A stretch of DNA of 64,000 bases from Saprospiraceae bacterium (GTDB taxonomy: Bacteria; Bacteroidota; Bacteroidia; Chitinophagales; Saprospiraceae), in assembly GCA_021299835.1 (NCBI GenBank), contig JAJTER010000006.1, forward strand, positions 1 through 64,000. Reading direction: 5' to 3'. Below, in pieces: positions 54,990 through 63,841 of this stretch (its first letter is position 1; each line of letters starts with the position of its first letter). The notes below the pieces were generated by a model that was given only the letters and a program-made list of their open reading frames with translations, searched no databases and was not told the DNA's origin. Made by a program: the position numbers and the translations under genes.

Positions 54990-55490
54990 ATGAAAGAAGA
55001 AGCTATTTTAGTGAGCATAATAATGGGATCCGATTCGGATATGAAGATAATGGAAGAAGCAGTTCATATCATCAAGTCTTTTAACATTTCTTATGAGATA
55101 GATATTGTTTCAGCGCACAGAACGCCTGAAAAATTGTATTCTTATGCAAAAAACGCACATGTAAGAGGGGTAAAAGTGATTATTGCCGGAGCAGGAGGGG
55201 CAGCACATTTACCAGGCATGGTAGCAGCAATTTCCCCTTTACCAATCATTGGGGTACCCATTAAATCGACTAATTCCATTGACGGTTGGGATTCAATTCT
55301 GTCTATTTTACAAATGCCCGGGGGCGTTCCTGTGGCTACAGTAGCATTGAACGGTGCAAAAAACGCTGGTATTCTGGCTCTTCAAATATTGAGCACCAGC
55401 GATAGCGACCTTCAGAACAGGCTTATTGACTATAAGAACCAATTAAATGAAGAAGTACAGGAAAAGGCCAGAAAAATAAAGACTTTATAG
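54990..55490 (+). CDS. purE: N5-carboxyaminoimidazole ribonucleotide mutase
   Basis: 166 residues. The class I PurE fold has SIIMGSDSDMKIMEEAV at the start, VSAHRTPEKLYSYA and AGAGGAAHLPGMVAAISPLPIIGVPI. It moves the carboxyl group of N5-CAIR to make CAIR in purine synthesis. No purK is in the window. It overlaps the convergent hydrolase end by six bases. Confidence 0.97.
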   Translation: MKEEAILVSIIMGSDSDMKIMEEAVHIIKSFNISYEIDIVSAHRTPEKLYSYAKNAHVRGVKVIIAGAGGAAHLPGMVAAISPLPIIGVPIKSTNSIDGWDSILSILQMPGGVPVATVALNGAKNAGILALQILSTSDSDLQNRLIDYKNQLNEEVQEKARKIKTL

Positions 55491-56192
55491 TTTCTTCAGC
55501 CCTTTCTGAATCGCCGCTAATAATAAAGGTTCCATGATGGCGTATCCTGCGGGCGTTGGATGAACCTTATCTGTACTCAACCCAGGTTTAAGTCCTAAAT
55601 TACCATCTTCCATGGAAGAATAATAGTCCAGATAGATATGTCCCTTTAATTTAGCATACTTTTTAATGTCCTCATTTAAACTAACTACCTTTGGGCCAGG
55701 GTTCATTCCTGGACGCCAGGGAAAATCACTTGCGGGTAGAACCGAACTTAAAATCACCCCAATTTTATTGGCAACAGCCAATTCACACATAGAAATAATA
55801 TTATCCATTATTTCAGCTTGAGAAATTGGACCTGTATTTTGAGCGATATCATTAATTCCGCAGAGCAACACCACTAATTTTGGCTTAAGATGAACAACAT
55901 CTTGCTTAAACCTCAATAACATCTGAGGCGTAGTTTGTCCACTTATACCCCTACCCACCAGATTGGTATTCGCTTTAAAAAAATCGGGACGCTCTCTTAC
56001 CCAACCTTCGGTAATGGAATTACCCATCAGTACGACCGTAGAAGTTGATGGTTTCTCTTTTAATAAAGCATTATTCGCCTCTTTATATCTTGTTAGATTA
56101 GCCCAATCCATAACCTTTTTATTATCCTGCCCTGACAGATTGAAAATCGAAATTATGGTCAGAAATATAGCCGTTACAACCGTATTTTTCAT
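55485..56192 (-). CDS. Secreted SGNH/GDSL hydrolase
   Basis: The frame runs to 56318, but the ATG at 56192 begins a signal peptide, KNTVVTAIFLTIISIF; the longer form overlaps the next gene and is rejected. 235 residues. The blocks are VVLMGNSITEGW (GDS Ser), GRGISGQTTPQM, LLCGINDIAQN (Asn) and DKVHPTPAGYAIM (Asp-His). This is the platelet-activating-factor-acetylhydrolase-like group of esterases/carbohydrate deacetylases. The substrate is unknown. Confidence 0.9.
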   Translation of the reverse strand: MKNTVVTAIFLTIISIFNLSGQDNKKVMDWANLTRYKEANNALLKEKPSTSTVVLMGNSITEGWVRERPDFFKANTNLVGRGISGQTTPQMLLRFKQDVVHLKPKLVVLLCGINDIAQNTGPISQAEIMDNIISMCELAVANKIGVILSSVLPASDFPWRPGMNPGPKVVSLNEDIKKYAKLKGHIYLDYYSSMEDGNLGLKPGLSTDKVHPTPAGYAIMEPLLLAAIQKGLKKL

Positions 56193-56196
56193 AAAA

Positions 56197-57234
56197 TTAG
56201 CTATTAAAGAGATTATCATAAGAAGAAGAACCAGAAATTTTTGGTGTTTCACCTTTTGAAAAACCCTTCTGGTTAAGGTCAAGCATGGATGGAGAGGATA
56301 AAGAGGAGGAAGAGCCATCGAGCAACATCAAGGATGATTTTTTCTCCCATTCTTCCAGCATTTTTAAGCCCTGTTCTTCAAAAACACCATTTTGTAGATC
56401 CACTGAATCCATAAAATTGGAAGACATTTCCATAAAACGCTCCATTTCACCTACCTTATTGGCCACATCATCGGCAATAGTTTCCATGGCCATATCGAAC
56501 ATAGCTCTTTTATCGGGATCTCCACTAATAATGCTCATGGCTGATTTCATAGCAGAGTGAGAGGTACGAATTGCCTTTCTCTCTTGTTCTTTTAATTTTA
56601 CCTGATCTCTTGTATCCTCCAAAAGCACTTCAGAATTATCATGCATTTTTGTTAAAATACGATAAAGAATCTCCATTTTCTGGAGGAGAACAGTATATTT
56701 TTCATTACTTTCTTTCAATCTTGCTGCTTTTCTGGAACTGAGCAACATTTGATTTTCATTTCCAGCATCTCTGGCAGCCTGCGCTAGTTTCATACTGGCA
56801 TTCACCTCTTTTTCATTGTCTTCATAAACCGTGTGAAGTTTCCTTATTTGACCACGTAACAAGCCAATTTGGGTACGCATTTTACCTAAATTTTTCTCCA
56901 GATCCTCTACATAATTTTTTAGAATACCCACTGGATCAATGGTAACAAAAGCGCCGGTGATGGTACGCATTAAACTTTTATACATATACCATACAAGCGT
57001 TCTCATACGAGGATCCGCCACCATGTAAACTAAGGCTCCAATGGCGATAATCATTAAAGTCAAATAGAACACATTTTGAGCCAGCGCTAAAAGGAAGGCA
57101 ATATTTGAAAAAATCAAGAAACCAACGCCCCCGACGATAGTCATCAAAAAAACAAGGCCAGCAATCCCTTCAGGTCTTGACCAAAAGGACTTGGGTTTCA
57201 TATTTCCACTATTAAATTGAGATATATCAGCCAT
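56197..57234 (-). CDS. Membrane-anchored PspA-like coiled-coil protein
   Basis: 345 residues. Two membrane helices (about 28-70) precede a long charged helical region (about 110-290). Its pattern (AARDAGNEN then SSRKAARLKESNEKYTVLLQKMEILYR and DQVKLKEQERKAIR) recalls the helical hairpin of PspA/Vipp1, but fixed to the membrane. A low-complexity Ser-rich tail ends the protein. It lies 12 bases after a coiled-coil gene (57246) and is probably one system with it. An envelope-stress or membrane-remodelling role is inferred only; I do not recognise a named family. Confidence 0.55.
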   Translation of the reverse strand: MADISQFNSGNMKPKSFWSRPEGIAGLVFLMTIVGGVGFLIFSNIAFLLALAQNVFYLTLMIIAIGALVYMVADPRMRTLVWYMYKSLMRTITGAFVTIDPVGILKNYVEDLEKNLGKMRTQIGLLRGQIRKLHTVYEDNEKEVNASMKLAQAARDAGNENQMLLSSRKAARLKESNEKYTVLLQKMEILYRILTKMHDNSEVLLEDTRDQVKLKEQERKAIRTSHSAMKSAMSIISGDPDKRAMFDMAMETIADDVANKVGEMERFMEMSSNFMDSVDLQNGVFEEQGLKMLEEWEKKSSLMLLDGSSSSLSSPSMLDLNQKGFSKGETPKISGSSSYDNLFNS

Positions 57235-57245
57235 AATTTAAGTAT

Positions 57246-57821
57246 TTACAGATAAAGGTTGATTGCATCGATATCACGATCTATTTCACTATTGATAGCG
57301 TGCAAGGTAACTTCAAAATTTTGTTTTGTAGCATTAATTTTCGAATCAGATTCAATAATCTGTTCGTTTTTAGATTTTATCAAGGCTTCATTCTTGATAA
57401 TTTTAGCTTCAAGCTCAGACATTTGCTGTTTAAACAAAGATATTTGTTGTTCCAGCGCCAGAATTTCATTGTTTTTAACCACAACATGTTGATTCACCTG
57501 ATTTTGCAACGCAACATCAAATGAATTTTTCTCCTTTTGTAAAACAGATTTATAATGTTCGGCGGAACTAACCAAATGCTCTTTAGTTAATCCAATAACG
57601 GAAGCTGTGGCAAAAGCAGATTGAAAAACCTGGGAAGACTCCATCTTTAAACTAGCCAATGCGCGAAGAGACGCTCTAAACTCAAGATAATCAAAGCCCT
57701 TCAAATTATTTCGAAGCAATGCATCGGTCAGCGATTTACAACTTTTATCATCTAAGCCATCTAAATTACCAAATAAGTTGGTCGATGATTTATCCATCAT
57801 TTCATATATTATTAAAGCCAT
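57246..57821 (-). CDS. Coiled-coil protein, partner of the PspA-like gene
   Basis: 191 residues with no signal or membrane helix. An N-terminal globular third (about 20-90, NLDGLDDKSCKSL) is followed by long heptad-rich helices (about 95-180, EILALEQQISLFKQQM). The start could be 57821 (ATG, MALIIYEM) or 57800 (MMDKSSTN). It lies 11 bases upstream of the membrane-anchored coiled-coil gene and is probably co-transcribed. No family is recognised. Confidence 0.6.
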   Translation of the reverse strand: MALIIYEMMDKSSTNLFGNLDGLDDKSCKSLTDALLRNNLKGFDYLEFRASLRALASLKMESSQVFQSAFATASVIGLTKEHLVSSAEHYKSVLQKEKNSFDVALQNQVNQHVVVKNNEILALEQQISLFKQQMSELEAKIIKNEALIKSKNEQIIESDSKINATKQNFEVTLHAINSEIDRDIDAINLYL

Positions 57822-57919
57822 TCGAAAAACACTGCAATTTAAGGGAATTTAGTAAATTGCTCTATTTATTTTTCGATAAACCGCTGCAATTAAAAGATTA
57901 AAAACGTCCTTTTTAAAAT

Positions 57920-58996
57920 ATGACAAAAAATAATTACTTGAAAATTTCCTTATTGGATGATTCCAATGAAAAAGGTAGTATTTATTTGACGGGTAACTTT
58001 AACGGTTGGAAACCCGCCGATGAAAGGTATCAAATGATTAATGCATCAGATAACTATTATTTTATTGACATTCCCCTGTCTTTAATTCCCGATGAAACCC
58101 TGGATTACAAATATACCCGGGGAGATTGGCATTCCGTCGAACTTAATAGTTCTGGAAAACACACACCCAATAGAAAGTGGGCAATGGGAATGCCTGAACC
58201 AAAAGACACCGTAAATCAATGGTTGAAAGACGAAGATTTAAACTACACTAAATTTTACCCTATCATCCATGACTTATCCTCCAAATTCAAAGTCCCTGAC
58301 CCGATTAAAACGAGGAGAATATCTATACTTTTACCCTGGGATTATTATTCCTCGACGGAAAGATACCCCATTGTTTATTTACAAGATGGGCAAAATCTTT
58401 TTCAAGACAAATCGCCTTATGGAAATTGGCATATCGATAGAAAAGTAGCCAGATTATCCGCTCAGAAAGATAAAAGGGTTATCATTCTGGCCGTCGACCA
58501 TACCCATGAGAATAGATTGGCAGAATACACCCCTCCTCACGTGCCCGATCGTGCGGAAGCTTATGGTAAAGAATATATAGATTTTTTAAAAAATGATATT
58601 ATTCCCTACGTTGATCAAAATTACAGAACGATAGGCAATCCTCAGAATACCATCATTGGAGGGAGTTCAATGGGCGGACTGATAAGTTTATATGCTCACC
58701 TGGCTTTTCCAGCTGTATTTGGAAAGGGCCTTATTTTTTCTCCTTCTCTATGGCTCCTTCCTAATCTTTTCGATTGGTTACAATCTAATTCCGCAGATAC
58801 AATAAAAACAAAAACTTATATTTATTGTGGTGGAAGGGAGAGCAACGAAATGGTAGGTCAAGTTGTGGCTTTGTACCATGGGTTGAGAGCACTAAACAAA
58901 GAAAATGAAATCACTTTGAAAATTAATTCTCAAGGGGAGCATCATGAATCTTACTGGGGAGAAGAATTTTTTCAATCCATGGAATTCATCTTATAA
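57920..58996 (+). CDS. CBM20/E-set-like domain plus esterase
   Basis: 358 residues, no signal peptide. An N-terminal carbohydrate-binding-like fold (1-100) opens GSIYLTGNFNGWKPADERY and resembles CBM20/CBM48 modules. The second domain is a PF00756-type esterase with ILLPWDYYS, the elbow GGSSMGGLISLY and a His in SQGEHHESYW. It may cleave esters on a bound sugar or glycogen-like polymer; the substrate is unknown. The ATP-grasp gene follows after 10 bases. Confidence 0.8.
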   Translation: MTKNNYLKISLLDDSNEKGSIYLTGNFNGWKPADERYQMINASDNYYFIDIPLSLIPDETLDYKYTRGDWHSVELNSSGKHTPNRKWAMGMPEPKDTVNQWLKDEDLNYTKFYPIIHDLSSKFKVPDPIKTRRISILLPWDYYSSTERYPIVYLQDGQNLFQDKSPYGNWHIDRKVARLSAQKDKRVIILAVDHTHENRLAEYTPPHVPDRAEAYGKEYIDFLKNDIIPYVDQNYRTIGNPQNTIIGGSSMGGLISLYAHLAFPAVFGKGLIFSPSLWLLPNLFDWLQSNSADTIKTKTYIYCGGRESNEMVGQVVALYHGLRALNKENEITLKINSQGEHHESYWGEEFFQSMEFIL

Positions 58997-59006
58997 ATTA
59001 TTAAAT

Positions 59007-60209
59007 ATGAATATATTATGCATTTGCAGCTATTTTAAAGGGACCGAATTTTTAATTCAACAATCTATTTTAGGTCATCGCGTATTTTTAATTACCTGTG
59101 AAAGTAGAAAGCAGGAAAATTGGCCATGGCAACATATTACCGAAACCTATTATTTGCCCAACGAGGATAATTCCTCGGAAAATATGGCTTTACTTAAAAA
59201 AGGGTTTGGCTGGTTACTACAAACGGAAAAAATAGACGTTTTGGTTGCTTTGGACGACTTTGACGTTGAAAAAGCAGCTTTTCTTAGATCTGCCTTTCAA
59301 ATAAAGGGCATGAATGTTCATACTGCACAACTTTTTAGGGATAAATTAGCCATGAGAATAGCTGCAAAGGAATTTGAAATATCCATTCCTCCATTTTGTC
59401 CTCTATTTAATGATATGGCCGTTCATCAGTTTATGAGAGAAGTGGAGGGGCCCTGGATTATTAAGCCGCGAAGTCAGGCATCAACTACAGGTATAAAAAA
59501 AGTAGCCTCATACAATGAAGTAGCTCAATTTCTTCAAGATGTGGGTGAAAATAGAACTGATTACCTCTTAGAGAAATTTATCCCTGGAAGTGTTTTTCAC
59601 TGTGATTCTTTATCTTATAAAGGCGACATTGTTTTTGAAAAAACCTCGAGGTATTTAGAAACACCCTTAAAGGTAGCTCATGAAGGAGGTATTTTTAAAA
59701 CCATTACACTGCCCGATTATACCACTGATAATAAAGATATTTTAAGTCTAAACAGGCAACTCCTTCACAGCTTCAATCTACAGAACGGCGCAAGTCATAC
59801 TGAATTTATTAAGGCAGAAAGTGATGGAAAAATCTACTTTCTTGAAACTTCTGCACGGGTTGGAGGGGCACATATTACAGAATTATTAGAAGCTGCCACA
59901 GGAATAAATATGTGGAAAGAATGGGCCAACCTGGAGCATTGTGTTTTTGAAAATAAGCCCTATACGATGCCTGATAAGAAAAATTTCTTCGCGGGTCTTA
60001 TTGTTTCTCTGGCAAAAATGAAAGAGCCGGATATATCCATTTTCAGTGACGAAAAGATCATCTGGACATTAAAAAAAGATTACCATGTTGGTATGGTTTT
60101 CAGGAGTGAGTATTTCGAGGACATTATCTCAATGATGGAAAATATTACGCCCATCATTCAAGAAAAATTTCATGCTTCAGCACCCACTCCTGATAAACCT
60201 ATAGATTAA
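59007..60209 (+). CDS. ATP-grasp ligase-like protein
   Basis: Start MNILCICSYFKGTEF at 59007; a longer frame from 58944 overlaps the esterase gene and is rejected. 400 residues: an N-terminal Rossmann-like substrate domain, and an ATP-grasp fold (about 120-330) with WIIKPRSQAST, LLEKFIPGSVFHCD and YFLETSARVGGAH for Mg-ATP. It would join a carboxylate to an amine or thiol. No family name is clear, and the nearby esterase/CBM20 gene suggests peptide or sugar-acid chemistry. Confidence 0.75.
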   Translation: MNILCICSYFKGTEFLIQQSILGHRVFLITCESRKQENWPWQHITETYYLPNEDNSSENMALLKKGFGWLLQTEKIDVLVALDDFDVEKAAFLRSAFQIKGMNVHTAQLFRDKLAMRIAAKEFEISIPPFCPLFNDMAVHQFMREVEGPWIIKPRSQASTTGIKKVASYNEVAQFLQDVGENRTDYLLEKFIPGSVFHCDSLSYKGDIVFEKTSRYLETPLKVAHEGGIFKTITLPDYTTDNKDILSLNRQLLHSFNLQNGASHTEFIKAESDGKIYFLETSARVGGAHITELLEAATGINMWKEWANLEHCVFENKPYTMPDKKNFFAGLIVSLAKMKEPDISIFSDEKIIWTLKKDYHVGMVFRSEYFEDIISMMENITPIIQEKFHASAPTPDKPID

Positions 60210-60211
60210 CC

Positions 60212-62317
60212 TTATTTTCCTACTTTAAATACATCGTCAGATACCTGACTATTTACATTAATAGATTTCACATTAGCATCTAAAGGTGCTGGCATAGCTC
60301 CTTTAATAACCAATTTGTGCGGAAACAAAATATTAGCCACTGGCTTATAATCACCGTAATCACGAATGATGGTTACTTCCTGTTCACCTGATTTCTCCAC
60401 CATAGACGTTCTCATTTTCAGACCAGAATCTACGGCAAAATAATCAGATTTAATTTTTCCTTTAGCATCTTTAATCAAAACTTTGTAGCAATCAACGCCA
60501 TTAACCAGTTCATTTTCAGCTAATTCCAAAGTTGTACCTTTTTCTGTGTAGAATAATTCAGGAAAGATACTTGCTTCTTCACGCAATTCATTAGCCTCAT
60601 CACCTTCCACTATTTTTTCAGGCTGACCCATGGCCGTAATTTTACCCTTAGTGCCATCAAATATCTGCTCACTTAAAATCATACTATTCATCGTAACCGA
60701 AGAAATGAGCTTAATATTATCCTTTTGGATATTTTTCATTGAAAGCTGCATTCCCTGAATAGATGCTGACATTTCTATGGTTACATCTTTTACATTGGAA
60801 AGAACCTCCTTACCGCCAATGGCTTTTATATATTTTTCAATAATCGTAGAAGGATCTATTTTTACCTCTGATTTCGTTTCCATTTTCAATTTTGGAACCA
60901 AAGGATTTCCATAATTATCTACGTATCTAACCTTATTTTCGGCATCGAATCGAGCTAATTTTGAAGCAATTTCTGAACCTTTACCCACTGCTGAAATAAA
61001 AATCTTATCAGGATTAACATATTTCAAAGCCATGGCTTTAACCTGTGCAGCATCGACGGCACTCAATCGTTGCAAATAAGTATTGTAATAATCTGCAGGT
61101 AATTTATACCGAACAATATTGAGGGCAAAACCTGCAATGGTAGAGGGTTGCTCCAAACTACGTCCAAAACGACCAAGAAGTTCTGCTTTTGCGGCATTTA
61201 GCTCTTCAACGGTAACGGTACCTTCTCTGATTGATTTCATTTCAACGATAAATTCAGTTAACGCTGAATCAGTTACCAGATTTCTTACATTGGCGCCAGC
61301 CGTAAAGAAACCAATATTCTCATTGGGAGAAATACTTGAATAAGCCCCGTAAGTATAACCTTTATCTTCTCTAATGTTTTTAAATAAACGACTGGAACTT
61401 CCCCCTCCGAATATTTGATTCATCACTGTCACTGCAGTAATGTCTGCAGCACCTGGCTCTAAATTAAGAGGATATGTCAGGGATAAAACAGTTTGAACTG
61501 CATCATTTTTATCGTAAAAATATACCTGATTTGCCGCTGGTGGTGTTGGGTCAACAAATTTTTGAGCTTTAACCTTACCTTTTTTCCAAGCCCCAAAATA
61601 CTTTTCAGCCTTGGCAATAGCGTCTGCATTCGTAATATCACCTACCACAATAAGGTAAGAATTACCTGGTTTGAAATATTCATCCTTATAATTTTTACAA
61701 TCCAGGACCGTAATATTTTGAATAGATTGCTCCGTAGTTGTTTCGCCGTAAGGGTGTTTTGTTCCATATCTCAATCTGCTTGAAATTTCAGAACTGATAG
61801 CCCCCGGGTCATCTTTTTGACTGGACAAACCAGAAAGGGTTTGCTTAATCAGTTTATCAAATTCTTCTTTTGGAAAAGAAGCGTTAAAAAGAATATCAGA
61901 CATTAATTCTAAAACAACATCTGCGTGTTTTGTTAAGGATGAGGCAGAAATACCATTTCCTGATGTATTCAGTGATGCACCTATAAAATCAACAGATTCA
62001 TCAATTTGTGCTTTCGACTTAGAGCTGGTACCTGCGCTCAATAGTGGTCCTGCTATAGATGAAATACCCGCTTTATCATTTTCTAAATGCAAAGGGACAT
62101 CCACAAAAAGCTGAAAAGAAACCCGTGGAAGCTTGTGATTTTCAACCACAATAATTTGAAGACCATTACTTAGTTTAGATAAGTTATAATTTCCAATTTC
62201 AATTTTTGGTGCTGGACCAGCTACCGGGGCTGATTTCCTAAAATCCTCCTGACCTTGCACCGAGAAGATAGAAAGAAATAAAAATAGAGAAAGAATTAAA
62301 AATTTATGCTGCTGCAT
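60212..62317 (-). CDS. Inactive M16 peptidase-like protein with C-terminal LolA/B-like domain
   Basis: The ATG at 62317 starts a clean signal peptide (MQQHKFLILSLFLFLSIFS); the longer start (62380) runs into the neighbouring peptidase gene and is rejected. 701 residues. The M16 domains (about 30-470) lack the HxxEH zinc motif: LQIIVVENHKLPRVSFQLFV then ISSIAGPLLSAGTSS. A C-terminal 200-residue beta-rich domain (from YIKAIGGKEVLSNV) resembles the LolA/LolB lipoprotein-carrier fold. It probably partners with the active peptidase 41 bases upstream. Confidence 0.85.
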   Translation of the reverse strand: MQQHKFLILSLFLFLSIFSVQGQEDFRKSAPVAGPAPKIEIGNYNLSKLSNGLQIIVVENHKLPRVSFQLFVDVPLHLENDKAGISSIAGPLLSAGTSSKSKAQIDESVDFIGASLNTSGNGISASSLTKHADVVLELMSDILFNASFPKEEFDKLIKQTLSGLSSQKDDPGAISSEISSRLRYGTKHPYGETTTEQSIQNITVLDCKNYKDEYFKPGNSYLIVVGDITNADAIAKAEKYFGAWKKGKVKAQKFVDPTPPAANQVYFYDKNDAVQTVLSLTYPLNLEPGAADITAVTVMNQIFGGGSSSRLFKNIREDKGYTYGAYSSISPNENIGFFTAGANVRNLVTDSALTEFIVEMKSIREGTVTVEELNAAKAELLGRFGRSLEQPSTIAGFALNIVRYKLPADYYNTYLQRLSAVDAAQVKAMALKYVNPDKIFISAVGKGSEIASKLARFDAENKVRYVDNYGNPLVPKLKMETKSEVKIDPSTIIEKYIKAIGGKEVLSNVKDVTIEMSASIQGMQLSMKNIQKDNIKLISSVTMNSMILSEQIFDGTKGKITAMGQPEKIVEGDEANELREEASIFPELFYTEKGTTLELAENELVNGVDCYKVLIKDAKGKIKSDYFAVDSGLKMRTSMVEKSGEQEVTIIRDYGDYKPVANILFPHKLVIKGAMPAPLDANVKSINVNSQVSDDVFKVGK

Positions 62318-62358
62318 GGTGATGTAGTATTTGAGTATGTAAAAGGTTAAAAACAATC

Positions 62359-63669
62359 TTAATTTGCTTTTGGCAACCAAAATAAGACGAGACGATTTTT
62401 TTCATCAAAATAAAGATTAGCCACTCTTTGGATATCCTCTTTAGTCACAGCCAAATAACGATTGATCTCTGTATTGATTAAGGAAGCGTCTCCATAATGC
62501 GTTTCATACACAGCCAAATTTTCAGCGATACCTTCTACAGATGAAAGCTTGCTAACAAACTGGTTTTCAATTTGATTTTGTAGTTTTTTTAACTCCTGAT
62601 CAGAAATGGGTTGATTTTGCACTTTTTCAATTTCCCCCAAAATCGCCTTTTCAATATCACTTAATTCAACGCCCATATTGGCAATGCCGTAGGAAATACC
62701 CAAACCCGGATCTTCGAGTGGAAATTGAAAAGAACCTGCCTGAATGGCCAACTGTTTTTCATCGACAAGAGAACGATAAATACGAGAACTGTTACCATTT
62801 GATAACAAAGTATTTAGCATTTCCATAGCATAATAATCTTTACTTCCCTGAGCAGGCGTTCTATGACCAATAATTAAAGCTGGCAACTGAACACGATCAT
62901 ACACTGTATCTCTTTTTGGTCCATTTAAAGGAGCTTCGGTAATGGTTGGACGATAAATAGGTTTTGACGATTTAGGAATCGTTGAGAAATATTTTTCAAC
63001 CAATGCTTTAGCCGCACTCTTATTTATATCCCCCGCAATGGTAAGAACAGCATTATCAGGAAGATAAAAATCTTTATAAAACTGCTGATAATCCTCATCA
63101 GAGGCAGCATCGAGGTGTTCCATAGAACCAATTGGCATCCAACGATATGGGTGATTATCAAAAAGTCTCACAAAAACCTGCTCCATTAATGTACCGTAAG
63201 GCTGGTTATCCATTCTTTGTTTCCTCTCTTCTTTTACTACCGCTCTTTGCGTTTCAATTCCCTTTGAATCAACCACGGCATGCTTCATTCTTTCAGATTC
63301 AAGCCATAATCCTAATTCGAGATAATTAGAAGGTAAAAACTCGTAATAATACGTTCTATCCTGACTTGTATAGGCATTTAATGCTCCACCTGCACGAGAA
63401 ACGTATTTATCGTACTCTCCTCTTGCAATATTCTCTGAACCTTCGAACATCAAATGTTCAAAAAAGTGAGCAAATCCAGTTCTTTCAGGCTTTTCATTTT
63501 TTGAGCCTACATGATAAAGTACTGAAATCACAACATTGGGTGTAGTATGGTCTTCGTGTAAAATAACTTTCAAACCATTATCTAAAGTAAATCGGTCAAA
63601 CTGAATTTGTGTTTGCCCGAAAACAGTAGAAGATACAAGTAAAAGCAAAGCGCTTAGAAATTTTTCCAT
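62359..63669 (-). CDS. M16 zinc metallopeptidase (insulinase/MPP beta type)
   Basis: 436 residues with a signal peptide ending at VFGQ. The inverted zinc motif HxxEH is in TGFAHFFEHLMFEGS near residue 70, with a downstream Glu about 75 residues on. The second half has PALIIGHRTPAQGS and the NGNSSRIYRSLVDEKQLA region of the family. As in mitochondrial processing peptidase and bacterial M16B pairs, an active and an inactive subunit adjoin. A periplasmic peptide or protein-degrading role is expected. Confidence 0.92.
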   Translation of the reverse strand: MEKFLSALLLLVSSTVFGQTQIQFDRFTLDNGLKVILHEDHTTPNVVISVLYHVGSKNEKPERTGFAHFFEHLMFEGSENIARGEYDKYVSRAGGALNAYTSQDRTYYYEFLPSNYLELGLWLESERMKHAVVDSKGIETQRAVVKEERKQRMDNQPYGTLMEQVFVRLFDNHPYRWMPIGSMEHLDAASDEDYQQFYKDFYLPDNAVLTIAGDINKSAAKALVEKYFSTIPKSSKPIYRPTITEAPLNGPKRDTVYDRVQLPALIIGHRTPAQGSKDYYAMEMLNTLLSNGNSSRIYRSLVDEKQLAIQAGSFQFPLEDPGLGISYGIANMGVELSDIEKAILGEIEKVQNQPISDQELKKLQNQIENQFVSKLSSVEGIAENLAVYETHYGDASLINTEINRYLAVTKEDIQRVANLYFDEKNRLVLFWLPKAN

Positions 63670-63801
63670 GATATCGTTTTATAGTTTAGTATTATTTCGC
63701 ATAAATACAATTTAAAGTTCAAATATGTTTCATTTTTTCGACTAAAATCGATGGTTTGGCGATGTTGGAAAATACGAGTGTAACAAAACAACAATTTTAC
63801 C

Positions 63802-63809
63802 TAAATTTG
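63802..63809 (+). promoter_or_regulatory. Candidate -7 box for the short-chain dehydrogenase
   Basis: TAAATTTG matches TANNTTTG exactly, 33 bases before the ATG at 63842. No good -33 box is seen. Confidence 0.45.
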
Positions 63810-63841
63810 CCTTCATATTTAAATAAAACAAGTACTCCATT

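Noticed and set aside
55485..56318. Longer start for the SGNH hydrolase at 56318
   Set aside because: It overlaps the PspA-like gene by over 100 bases, while the internal ATG at 56192 gives a normal signal peptide.
58944..59006. Longer start for the ATP-grasp gene
   Set aside because: It overlaps the esterase stop region; the ATG at 59007 begins a family-like Rossmann strand.
62318..62380. Longer start for the inactive M16 gene
   Set aside because: It runs into the upstream peptidase gene and hides the signal peptide that starts at 62317.
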